From Zygnema cylindricum (lineage: Eukaryota; Streptophyta; Zygnematophyceae; Zygnematales; Zygnemataceae), in NCBI GenBank assembly GCA_037447655.1, contig JBBHKE010001644.1, forward strand, positions 128,489-192,488: a DNA stretch of 64,000 nt, written 5' to 3'. The translations under genes were made by a program, and so were the position numbers. The notes below the pieces were generated by a model. The model searched no databases and was not told where the DNA came from. It saw only the letters and a list, made by a program, of their open reading frames with translations. Position 1 is the first letter of the stretch. Each line of letters begins with the position of its first letter. Shown here piece after piece: positions 18,501 to 29,700 of the stretch.

Positions 18501-19930
18501 ACAAACAGGACATAGGATACAGACCAGGTCTTCCACAACACAATAAAGAGTCTAAAACTACACAAATGGCTTCCAACTGACTGAAAAGGAAAAGCCACGA
18601 AAATGAAAAAGAAACTACTAAACAATCCGGAATTCAAACACTAAAACGAAGTTTTATGAGTGACAGAGAGCCACTAATAGAGCTAGATGTGAGTGAGACA
18701 GAGATGCTAACAAAGACAGACTTGATGGCACGTCGTTTTTACCTGATAAAAGCCTACTGAGTTGAAACCCAAGCAGAGATTAAGGAGACCAATGGAGGAA
18801 CCATTAAGAATGCCAAAACCCATCACAGTTTGAGAGTCTATGGCCTTGTGCTCAAAGAAACCAAATTTCCGAAAAACGTGAAGCGACAAAAAGGTGACGA
18901 CAAGATGCCAGCTGGTCAAAGTGGTGGCTACACATCAAAAGCAATTTATACACTTGTTGCTGTCAGAGAGACAAACGTGTTGCACACTTCACTGGCAGGA
19001 AAAAGGAAATTAGATCCAGTCGTGCAAAAAAAACAATTTGAAACCAGATTCAGTTAAACAAGAGATACAAGATTGTAGAGGGTAAGAGCACCGTTAAAAC
19101 AACGCCAACCCACCTATAAATACCCCAATATTACAAACAAAATATTTCAAAGAATCCCATCCAGGTTTTAGTTTAAGATCAGATCTACTTCAGTAGCAGT
19201 AGCAATTTACAAAATTCCAATTTCAGCACAACCAGCAGGAATCATCTGCAGCATTGCTTCATTTTTAGGCAAATAGTGAGCGGTTTCATAGAAGATTGGT
19301 AATTAGAAAAAGTCGAGCTGTGAAACATGTTACTTCTAATGTATGTAAGAGCGTTCCCGAGCTGTCTTGCAAACTCAAAACCTTCTGTATTTCGTAAGCT
19401 CGAGGATCTACCTTTCACAGATTTATACAAAACTGAACTATAAAAAAAAAAAACAGATTCGGCTTGATTGAAAGGAGTACAGATAACAATAATGTAAATC
19501 TCCTACTACAGCGTTAATTTATATGCATCCAGAAAACACACAATTCCACACAACACCAAAAGAAAACTTCGTCTTAAGCAGCTGACAATGTTAAAGAACG
19601 GGAAAGGCCACGGCAGAAAAGAATAGGTCATGAACATTAAATCAATATTTATTACAGTACATAGAAGCTTCAAAATATTGATAGTAAATGAATAAGGAAA
19701 AGGTTTGTAAATTTACCATAGTTGAAGCGAAATGCGCTCATCAATGCTTTGTTACAAATAACGATGGAAACGGAAGAAATAACTGACAAACTAAGAGCGC
19801 CTAAAGTTCCTAGACCTCCGCTTGACGCCATTTTTCTTGCTTCAGCAGTGGGAGTGAGAGGAACAAGGTCAGCTCTATCTTCTGATTCGTCAAATGCAGG
19901 CTTTCCACTTCTGCGAGTTCGTCCTTCCAT
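12531..19930 (-). CDS. UXT: Nucleotide sugar transporter, UDP-xylose transporter-like, 9 exons
   Basis: This is a Golgi/ER antiporter of the drug/metabolite-transporter superfamily (NST/TPT group) that would import UDP-xylose or a related UDP-sugar for cell-wall polysaccharide synthesis. Exons: 19717-19930, 18743-18927, 17813-17880, 17146-17278, 16417-16578, 15526-15804, 13227-13256, 12957-13005, 12531-12550. Phases close to 379 residues. Blocks typical of plant UXTs are ATTLTSWHL, VMGFGILNGSSIGLLNL, GFNSVGFYQMTKLAIIPC, LLVLLGGVGIATVTDLELN, KVSSTQLLYQSCPFQA, GPFLDGFLTGRNVFAF and GKTSPVTYQVLGHLKTC. The hydrophobic profile fits about ten membrane spans. The last three exons are tiny (30, 49 and 20 nt) and encode a hydrophilic cytosolic tail with NDNDPLL and end VAPAEL. 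Substrate is inferred from family resemblance; the sister UDP-uronic acid group cannot be excluded. The first exon starts at the ATG ending at 19930. Confidence 0.9.
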
Positions 19931-20767
19931 TCAAGTCTTGACTCAAAACGTGGTGACAAAAAACGACAACAGCTACGGTTTCCTAAAAACTTCCATGAAT
20001 ATTTACAGACAACCTTTTAATGTGCGAAAATTGATGAAGAATGCAAGGAAATCACAAACAATTTGGAAAAGAAAAAAGGAAATCGATACGACAAGAGCAC
20101 AGTCACGTCAACCAAAGAACAGAAACAGGAGTTAGGGAACTTGGAGTTGAGACGGAGGTTGTTAGCAAAAGATTTTGATAAGATCAGTAGAAATGTGAAA
20201 CGTTAGTCCTTCAAAAACTTCGTCTCCGCAAAATCCGCAAACGCGAATATGCGTTAGAAATACGGTAAAAGTCGGTAACGGGGTGGCCTAATGATTCATG
20301 ATGTACTTCCTCTGGCAGGTGGAGAAATAAATCGCAAAAGGTTACAGACTACAAACAAACCCAGGGGTTTGTTCACTTTGTTCATCACCTGAACTAAAGA
20401 CAAAAGACAAACCTGAGATAACCATTGGCACGCTTGCCACATCTGAAGACGTAAAATACCGTTTTGCCTACGTCATTTATATGTTCGTTCGTACGTTTAC
20501 ATGTAGAGTGCATAACGATCACATTTTGTGGTGTTCTAAATCGGACAGGATTTGCCGATAATCGACAATTATGATGCTTATTTTATGATTCTCACCCCCT
20601 TTGTACCCGAATGGTATTTCCAAATAATCGACATGTACTTCTCTTGGTGCTGCGTATCGAGCAGAGGTGTCAGCGATGGATCACGCTACAGTACTGTAAT
20701 GTCTCTCCCACAACAATTGGCGATTACAGGGACCGATTCGTAGCGATTTTTCGGCACGGGTTGTTGC
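19931..20767. other. Transporter upstream region, no gene seen
   Basis: This should contain the promoter and 5' UTR of the minus-strand transporter gene. The distal half is repeat-like. I see no coding or RNA gene. Confidence 0.4.
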
Positions 20768-21479
20768 TACACCGCTAATCGTTATTAGTGTTAATAACAC
20801 TAATTTCAACGCGGCTTTTTCGGCCCAAAGTCATAAATTAGCGTTATTAGCATTAAAATAGAATTAACGCTAATATGGAAAGTATTTATTAAGTGTTAAC
20901 CATTATATATTACGTTCATCGAAATTAGTGTGATGTACAAGAAGCTCGTTTACGTACATCGCATCGTCGTGACATCTCAATTTTACAACATTAAGTGCGC
21001 TTCGCATGTAAATTAAATTTCAGTACCAATTAGCAGCCGGAAAGAGCGGAACATTACAAAATATAAAGCATAAAATAGCGCTAATTTTACTCTAATTTAC
21101 ATCTTTCGTACGATTTCCAAACCGCACAAGTACGTATTTCGGTGAAAGCTGTCAAGATAGTACACCTGAACTTGAAATGGTATCGATGACAGCTCAGTGT
21201 ACACCCTACGAAGTCGACACACAAATTGGCGTTAAGTGCCAAATTAATGTTAATGTTTTTTTTTTTAACACAAGATCCTAAATTAGCGTTTACGCTATTT
21301 TATTTTTTTACACTAATAATGATTAGCCGTGTAGTTTTCAGTATTCAATGGTTTATCGATAACGTAGGTCGAAATGTTCAAACACAGAACATAATACGAT
21401 CAAACAGTGACTACTGATGTTAGGCGTAGTTTGGTTATCCAAGTACACAATGGGTTTCGTAGTTTGAGATTTATTGCCC

Positions 21480-23620
21480 AGTACTGGTTCATTTGGTTGT
21501 TGACGGCTTCTCGCCGCCAGTTCTGGACATCACCTCCAGCCCGCCTTCCATGATTATTTTTCTACTCACCAGTTTGGAGTGGCAACTCGTGGGGGTTGTA
21601 GGGCCAGCGTCCACGAGATTCGAGCCTTGTTGGATGTCCATCCGGATTCGTAAGTCCTTCGGGTCGATGTTTCTAACGCATTCAATACGGTGGATCGGAG
21701 TGCCATTTTTCTAGAGCTTATGGTTGCACCTCCCCCACACCAGATGTTCCCTTTTGTGAGGGCCTTTTATCCTTTGAGCAACAACCTTTCCTTTTCCGTT
21801 GATGGCAATTTGGTCCCGCTTTCCTCTACGACCAACACTCGTCAAGGCGACCCTCTATGAGGGCCTTTGTTCGCCTTTGCTCATTACTGCGCCCTCCCCG
21901 CTTCAGTGAGTGCTTAGCCTTCTTACCTTTTGCCTTCGGTTGTTGACAATACAGACATTATTGGCCCTTTAGACCAAGTCATACCAACCTAAAATTGAAC
22001 TCAACCTCTCTGTCCAACCCTCGAAGTGTGTTGTTTGGTCCCCTCATGCTATTCTCCATCCATCACCCCCCCTCCTAGTTTTCTAACTCCTCCATCTGAG
22101 GGCATTTATGCATTCGGTCGCCCACTTGGTTTGGATCCTTTCGTGACCTAATTTCTTGATTATGCTCGTCAAGCAGATTTGTCCCACGTGGACGACCTTC
22201 CCAACCTTTCTAATTCCCAAGTGGCTTTTGCTATTTTGACACGACGTTTTCCCCATCATCCCTCCGACCTTACTCGCACTTCCCCTCCCACCCTCATGTT
22301 TGTCTCCTCCCTGTCAGCCTTTGATTATCGCATCATGGACGTCCTTCACACTTTGTTAGGTTGTGGGGCATTGCATCGCATCTTTGGGCCTACAACCTGC
22401 CTTGGGGCCTCTCTTCATGTGTTTGCTGGTGGTTTGGGTATTGCTATCGACGGCACGCATTTTTGCGGGTGCCTATTCGAGAAGTCGATGCCTTGTTGCC
22501 TCCACTATTGTCTCTCGTTTTTGTGGTTTGGGACACTTATGTTCTTGCTAAGGTTGCCCCCCGCATCTCGTACGCTGTGCTTGCCTTTAAACGGTCCATT
22601 TTGGATGCGTCATGTTCTCTTTCTCCTGATGTCTCGAACATATTGGTTCTTTCCAGTCCTGATACGACATTAGTTGCTCGTGTCCATAAATCCATTTTTT
22701 ATCAGATTGTCGCAACTTTTAAGTCCCAGTTTCTTGAGGCGTTTCCTTGCGATTCTTCCCGTGCTAGCGTTCTCTCTTACAGTGGACCTGGTTATAGAAC
22801 TTAGTTATTGGTTACAGTTATTTTATGCACCCTACATTTCACCCCTACTTAGTTCACCACGGCCTTCATGATTTGGCTTGAACTCCCTCATCCACCTTTG
22901 CGTGGTTCTCTTGTTTGCTCCCGTGGTCGTGTTCTTCTGGTTGATTGCATCCATTTGCTTCGTTGATCCCACGAGGGCCAATTGATTGAGGCGCATGGTA
23001 TTTTTTGTGACACCATTGTTTGTGGGGATTTTATTTTCGTGGGGAGGTTTCCCATATCCTTTCTTTGCGTTGGATTGATTTAGTATTGCTCGATAGTGCA
23101 CGTGGTAAATTTGGTGACGTTGTCAAATCCTACCATGGGTAAAGTCATCAACCAAACAACCTGATATGTTGGAGTGGTCACCCATGATGCGTCTAAGAAG
23201 ATAGAGCGTGAATATGACCACTGTGATGCTATGGATGGCTTTATTCCGATGGCGGTCGAGATGTTTCGTTGTTTGGGTGTGGATTTGCACAAGTTTCTCC
23301 GTGCTTGTGGTCAACGCTCATTCGAGCGTCATGATCAAGGAGCCCTCCTACTTCGGTTCTTACTTTTTTTTATCGTCAATTTTTATCTATGGCTTTACAA
23401 CGAGTGCAAGCTTCTATCTTCCTTTGGTTGTCTATTACAGTTATGGATCATCGGCGTGTTCCATAACTCCCTCCCCATGCTCCCGCGAGATTTGGAGACT
23501 GACGACGTTATTTTTGGTAGATTTTTTGTTATGTTGGGGTTTCATTGGGTCATTTCGGTTTTCACACTCTGTCAAGATTTTTCTTAGGTATTTGTAATTC
23601 TTGGGGTGTCTTTGTTTTGC
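21480..23620 (+). pseudogene. Degenerate LINE-like reverse transcriptase
   Basis: Reading across frames and stops, recognisable blocks appear: HQFGVATRGGC near 21568, LRVDVSNAFNTVDR near 21656 (RT motif with the catalytic-type Asp), then NTRQGDPL and GPLFAFA on either side of a TGA at 21858-21860. The weak DNTDIIGPLD sits where an active-site YxDD..GP would be. Downstream pieces include HVDDLPNLSNSQVAFAI and VTHDASKKIEREYDHC, then AVEMFRCLGVDL. These follow the order of plant and fungal non-LTR retroelement polyproteins. Several in-frame stops and at least two frameshifts are present, so it is inactive. No poly-A tail or endonuclease domain was identified. Its position between inverted TIR copies is unusual. 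Confidence 0.7.
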
Positions 23621-23987
23621 TTGTCCCTTTTTTGTGTGTCCGATGCTTTTGCCTTGCTTTTCCTTATTGTTTGCTTCCCTCCACATGTAGTTTTTCAATT
23701 TTAGCATTGTTGCCTTCTTTTGTTCCCACGGACTCTGATGGTTTACCATTCGCTTTTTAACAAAGTCTGCAGTTTTGGACTTGAGGTTAGTGTTAATAAC
23801 GTTAATTTGTGATTTGTGTCCCATAACAAAAAACATTAACATTAATTTTGCTCTTTACGCCAATTCGTGCGTCGTCTTCGTAGCATGTATGCTGAGCTGT
23901 CATCAAGACTATATCAAGTGCAGGTGTACTACCCTGACAGCTTTCGTCGAGGTAGGTACTTGTGGGGTTTCAAAATCTTACAAAACT

Positions 23988-24150
23988 GTCGCCTTCTTCC
24001 CCACTGCACGACATTTCCTACTTTCCGCTACTATGTACCTCCGGATCTAAAACTGCCGTCTTCTTCCCCACTACACGACATTTCCTACTTCCCGCTACTA
24101 TGTACCTCCAGATCTAAAACTGTCGTCTTCTTCCCCACTACAGGACATTT
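23988..24150. repeat. 67-bp tandem repeat, about 2.4 copies
   Basis: Units start at 23988, 24055 and 24122 with an exact 67-bp period. Each contains CTTCTTCCCCACT, CGACATTTCCTACTT and CTATGTACCTCC. It interrupts the right-hand copy of the inverted TIR element. There is no spacer structure, so it is not a CRISPR array. Confidence 0.85.
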
Positions 24151-24990
24151 CATGTGTTTTTTTCCATCATTATAGATATTTTCACTCTGGTTTTTTTTAG
24201 CATTATATTAATAGAACTTTTTTAGAGTATTTTTTTCGACAGTTATTATATTTTCAGTGCTTTATTTTTTTGGTGTTTTACTTGCTTGTTTTTATTATTA
24301 TTTTTTTACTATTAGTTTAATAGTGTTTTTTTTTTTACTATTATTTTAATAGAGTATTTTTTTTTGACAGTTGTTAAACAAATTTAAATGATTTCTGCAT
24401 TTTAGTTTTTTTAGTTGTTCATTTGCTTTTTTTAATTTACTATTAAACCCTACAAACAAAAAAGTGAATAAGTTTTCAATTCATTTCATTTTTTGTTTTT
24501 TTTTTTGTATTTTTTTTCTCTCTCATTTATAATATTTTTTCTTGAATATTTAATATAGTTTTTTTGTTCGGCATGATTTATACAGAAAGGCAGATAATAA
24601 AGGGCTAGAGGAGAATATTGGAAAAATAAACAATAAACAATCAATGAAATAAATAAGTAGAAGTTTAATTTACATGCGAAAACCACTTAATGTTGTAGAT
24701 ACGAGATGGCACGTGGAAACGATGTACGGAATCGAGCTTCTCGTATATCGCACTAATTTTGACGAATGTAATATAAAATGGTTAACACTAAAAAAATACT
24801 TTCTATATTAGCGCTAATTCTATTTTAATGTTAATAACACTAATTTATGATTTTGGGCCGAAAAAAGCCGCGACAAAATTAGTGTTATTAACACTAATAA
24901 CGATTAGCGGTGTACAGGTTGGATCCCAAGAACTAAAGGGTGTTTCAGTAATTTGCCATTGAAACAGAGTGCCGAGCCGTCGTTTCGCCT

Positions 24991-25294
24991 GTTGCATGTA
25001 ATAACGGTAATGGAGAAGAAAATCTATTCTCCATTAGAACTACACATGTATCACTATTAGTGTTATTTCTCCTTGCACAATCGTGAGATTGTTAATCCGA
25101 GGGTTGCGATTGAAAAGAAGAATCTCGCCTTCCGATTGGTGGTCTCCCTCCGAAAATCGGACATGCTTGTGCTGAGAAAAGATGTTTTAAGTGGAGAAAA
25201 AAACATTAACACTAATAGCGATACACGGTGTAGTTCTAATGGAAACTATATTTTCTTCTCCGTTGCCGTTATTACATACGCAATGCACGGTGTA
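24991..25294. mobile_element. Nested miniature inverted-repeat element
   Basis: An inner unit, 25041-25232, has ends TACACATGTATCACTATTAG and CTAATAGCGATACACGGTGTA-type sequence. It is flanked by an outer inverted pair: TGTAATAACGGTAATGGAGAAG on the left matches the reverse complement of 25245-25290, and CCATTAGAAC faces GTTCTAATGG. The inner right half (25085-25232) is a diverged copy of 465-615. The arrangement suggests one element extending, or inserted inside, another of the same family. Confidence 0.65.
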
Positions 25295-25319
25295 GTGTTC
25301 TGTATCAGAAATTTCTTTT

Positions 25320-25490
25320 TGTTATAAATTCGATATTTGAAATATGGGATCGAACAGTCAAGAGGGCCCAAGATATCGCTCCGTGACCAACAAAAAATAT
25401 CGCTATATATGTGGTGAGAGGTGGGGTTCTGTACAGCTACAGTACAAAAACAATGTACGGAAATGTACAGAGGAATCACTTTCCTCGGAG

Positions 25491-25522
<32 letters not shown>

Positions 25523-25640
25523 GCGCTTTTGGAAAGAACCAGCATACGGAGTGATCGCGATAGTTATCGAACCCATAGCTTAACACGATACATCGTAATT
25601 TCATCACGATATTAGCCTTCTCAACATACCGGACCAATAT
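25320..25640. mobile_element. ATCG-rich small element with 30-nt poly-G core
   Basis: Words such as GATATCGCT, ATCGCGATAG, ACGATACATCG and ATTATCGATTACCGG match the style of the elements at 3076-3505 and 50908-51295. A run of about 30 guanines spans 25494-25523. Reading frames through this run encode only poly-Gly or poly-Pro and are not genes. Element ends are not clearly defined. Confidence 0.45.
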
Positions 25641-26797
25641 TATCGATTACCGGTAGGTCAAAAAAGATGCATATCCAATATTGGCAAGAGGCTCTCAGTA
25701 CACACAAATAATTAGAACACTTTTCAACAATTGAGGTGCAGAAAATATAATATAATAATATACCATGTGTATACCTAGGTGTCCAGTTGGTGAAGTTCAA
25801 AAGCTCAACAAATGTGTACACAGAAAATTTAACCATAGAAAATTTGTAAACATCAAAACCTAGAATATTTTTCTGGACAAAGGTACACCGTGAATCGCTG
25901 TTAGTGTAAAAAAAATATTTGTTAAGTAGCAACTTGCCATTCACTAATAATCCTGCTTGTGTTTACATGACCTTCTAAATCAGTAGAATTGAAGGAATCT
26001 GTACATACATATTCTAATTCCAAACGTAATAAGCTACCAGACAAACAAAGAGTGGGTTATTCTAGAATTTGCAGATTCCCACTTGGCAACGGTACCATGT
26101 GAGCATATCAGTTAACCAAGATGGTCCACTTTGTCACCACTCATAAATATGTCACTAAGTTAATCAGCAACATGGAAACTCCATAGGTTCCAGGGCGAAT
26201 TTGTGACTGATGACGTATGGTTCCTTTTTCCATTTTGGAAGAAAACTCTTTCAAGTATCGTAGCACACTTTAATTTACGTCCTCGACATTTCATTCGTAA
26301 AAAGCACAAACGTTCAAAAGGTTACTATAGGTTCAAAAGCACATTAGCAAGGCCACGGGGTTCAAATGGAAGATGATTTAGGAGAAAAGGAGTAATGTCT
26401 AATGTCACGTAGGCATAATCCAATTGATGAAAGTCATTTGAGTTCTCAAGTGTATTCAGGAAGATAAAAATAATACGTTACTAACTACTACAACTACCTA
26501 AGAGACTAGTAGGAGGAAAAAATTAACCTTTAAACCATTTTCCTAGAAAAAAAATAAAATCAGTTCAACAAGAAAACTTTTTCTCCATAAAACATAAAAT
26601 CCATGCTTTGACCATCCATATACCAAGAAATGATGAAAGATGAAAAATAAAAAAGAAAGAAGAGAACAAGAAAGAACAGATGTCCTCTGCATCAGTCAAC
26701 TTCGTACAAAATGGACAATATTCAACATTCAAAATTCAAAATGGGACAAAAAAAAAAAACTAAAAGCCAGCAATCACAACAAAAATTTTCCAGGAAA
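25641..26797. other. Intergenic, 3' flank of EFL1
   Basis: AT-rich sequence without a recognisable gene. A single TIR-like end, TACACCGTGAATCGCTGTTAG, begins at 25884; no partner end was found nearby. The distal part probably contains the EFL1 3' UTR (minus strand). Confidence 0.4.
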
Positions 26798-29700
26798 CTA
26801 TACTTTCCTCGCCCGAGTTCGATTCTTTGTACCACTTTCAACAATTTTTTCTTCAACAGCCAATCCTTTCCTTCGACGTACAGCATCCATCAATTTTCGG
26901 GCGGTATTTCGAGCCAAACCTATTCCATCTCCATATTCTTCGAGCTCCTCTTCCGTTCTCGGTACAAAAAATGGATCTTCTTCCATCGCAACCCAATGGC
27001 TCAAAACCAACTGCAATTCCAATACAAAGTCAAAGAAAAGCAAAGTCAAAGAAATACAAAGTCAAAGAAAAGAACAACGAAGTCAAAAAAAAGGAGAACG
27101 AAGTCAAAGAACAACAAAGTCAAAGAAACAAACGACGGGGTCAAAGAAAAGAATGACGAAGTCAAAGAAAAACAAGGTCAAAAAAAGAAGTGAGAAAAGC
27201 AAATTCAAAAGTAAAAAAGACAGTCAAACAAACAAAGTCAAAAGTTAAAAAAGTAAAAGACCAAGTCAAAAAAGCAAAGTGAAGGCTAATAAAGAGGTGT
27301 CCTAAAACAACGTCAAAAACTCAGTACAAAAAAAAAAATCATCTAAAAACCACTTGAAACTCCCACTAATATAAAACCTGGGCAAATCGTTCCAAACAAA
27401 TCCACAGTTTCAACATAAAAAAACCCTCTACCACTTTCATTCTCCCTGAACCCTCAAAATCTCCCTAAATTCCATTAAAAAACCTTCTACAACCTTACGA
27501 AAACCCCACAAAAACACATCAATGCCCAAAAAAAACCCACCAAAACCAATCCCAAAAAAATCCAGAAAATCATCCCAACCCTAGGAAAATCCCATCAAAA
27601 TGCCAAATCGACAACCCCAATGCAGAACTCCAAATAAAAAACTCTAATTCAATATCCCAAACTTGAAAAAACTAATGGAAAACCCCAAAAGAAAACTCTA
27701 CAAACCCTCTACTAGTTGTGGCTCCGAAGTTATTCGTTGAAAGTCGCCAACGAAGAACCCAAAAGCAAAAACCTCAACAAATTTCTGACAAAACCCTCAA
27801 AATCCACAAAAATTACATGCATAACTTCAAGAAAAAACCTAAAAAACCCATAAAAAAACTGCAACAAAACTTCGCAAAAAACCCCAAAAACCCCAAAAAA
27901 GACCACAACAAAACCTCACGTTTACTACAAAATAAACCCGAAAAAAACCCCGAAAAACCCCATGCAAAAACCTCACACAAAACTCCAAAAACACCAACAA
28001 AATCTCATGCAAAATACTAGACCCCAACAAAATCCCATGTAAAACACACTATAAACGGTAAAAAACCCCACCCTTACCCTACCTGAGGACTTGCTGCTCG
28101 GATCAATCATCGGAACAGGAGATCAGGCGATCGGGACTTTCGGTGCGGTTGTTGGTTGTGGTGCTCAGGAGGACGGGATGGTTGGACAGTTGGAGGAGGA
28201 GAGGGGCCAGAGGGTTGGTGGGGAAACAAAAGAATCAAGGTTTTCTATCGCGAAAGGTGGATCAGGAAATCGCTCATCGAATATCGGTTCTGTTTGGTGA
28301 AGTTCAAAATCTCGATCTTCGTTCGCCGGATCAGCTTTGCCCAAATAAAATAAAAAATTGATGTAAGAAATTAAAAGTAGTAATAACCATGTGATAAAAA
28401 CTCAGGAATCTCTGTTGAATCAATGTCATACAAGCAATATTTCTATATTGTGCCTAAATGGCCTAATTTTGAAACAGGAAAATCCGATTGCTCACTTATA
28501 ACTTTCTCATATATCTTTTTTCACTATACGTCACATTCGCCGTTGGCCAAGTAACAAGTTTTAAATAGCAGTTCAACTTGAAATAGAATTCAATGTAGAA
28601 TGTAGAGATGGTGAAAGTTTAAAAGCCCCATAGTTCATTTCATCCGCAGATTTAATATTAACTTAAGACACAACTCCTAGTTCAAACACCTGGTTTCCAC
28701 ATTAAGCCCAAATAAGACATCTAGGGTCAACAGAAAACAGGAAAGGAAAGTAAAAAAATATTCATATGCAAGTAACAAAAGATATGGTAATCCATTTAGT
28801 ACAGCGGTCATCGTGATTAGAGTTAATAACACAAATTTGATAGCAAGTTTTTTCAACACAAAATCATAATAACGTTCGCTGAAAGACGTAAACAAAATCC
28901 TCCACATCAATCAGCCCATAAAATAGAGACATAATTCTAATTTTGCATTAATATGATCGTATTGCAAATTTACTCTAACAGCAATGACTGCTGTATTTCA
29001 AGAGATTGAAGAGCCAATGGTAAACAGACACCCAGAAGAATAAACATTGATGGCATCATGTCAAAAATACTCTCTGTCATCATTGAATACGGCGAAATCA
29101 AAATAATTGATTCAGTTAAGACTCCCAACATCATGTATTTGGCATCATACACCAAACATCATGGTTGACATCCTACATCAGACATCACCGGTCAGACATC
29201 CTAAATAAAACATGTCCATTGAATATCATGCATCAAACATTAAACATAGGACAAAATCAGACATTATATACATCAAACATCACACATTCGACATCATACA
29301 TAGAACATCATACATCGAACAACATAAATCAAACATCATACATCGAAAATCATAAGCCAGCCATAATACATCATAAAAAGAACATCAAGCATCATCCATT
29401 GGACATCATACATTGACCATGATACGTCGATCATCGGACAACATACATCGGACAACATTCATCAGACATCATACAACATCATACATCTAACACTACAGAT
29501 ATCACCCCACACCCATACCAAGCCTCCTCACGCATCACTCAAAAAACCCCGGCCTTTCCACAAAAAAAAAAAAAAAACAAAAAGAAAGAAGAAAAAAATC
29601 ATTTAGGAAAAATAAAAAAAAGTTCCCAAAGCCTTCTCTCCTACCTCGCAGAAGTACAGTGCCTCTGCCATTCTGGCTCCCGCCCCTGAGACTGCGCTGC

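Larger units (their letters stand above)
20768..24914. mobile_element. Two inverted TIR-element copies bracketing a dead RT
   Basis: The outer ends are inverted matches. The left end reads TACACCGCTAATCGTTATTA from 20768; the right end is its reverse complement, finishing at 24914. The match runs inward about 250 bp with small differences (GCGGCTTTTTCGGCCCAAA, AAGAAGCTCG, AACATTAAGTG). It resumes further in: left 21135-21270 matches the reverse complement of about 23800-23960 (CGAAAGCTGTCA, TAGTACACCTG, GATGACAGCTCAG). The left copy also has an inner end GATTAGCCGTGTA at 21333, so it is a complete element of about 566 bp. The right copy is split by a 67-bp tandem repeat and a T-rich tract (24170-24540). 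Reverse-transcriptase remnants fill the middle. Confidence 0.7.

Noticed and set aside
21480-23620. Active reverse transcriptase gene
   Set aside because: There are several in-frame stops and frame changes, and the YxDD site is lost.
26640-27248. 202-codon Lys/Ser-rich plus-strand frame
   Set aside because: It is antisense to the last EFL1 exon and continues into GTCAAA repeats.
29165-29416. Frame of His/Ile/Thr repeats, and a CRISPR-like look to the CATCATACATCGAA array
   Set aside because: The repeat has a 10-11 bp degenerate period without unique spacers, in a eukaryotic intron.
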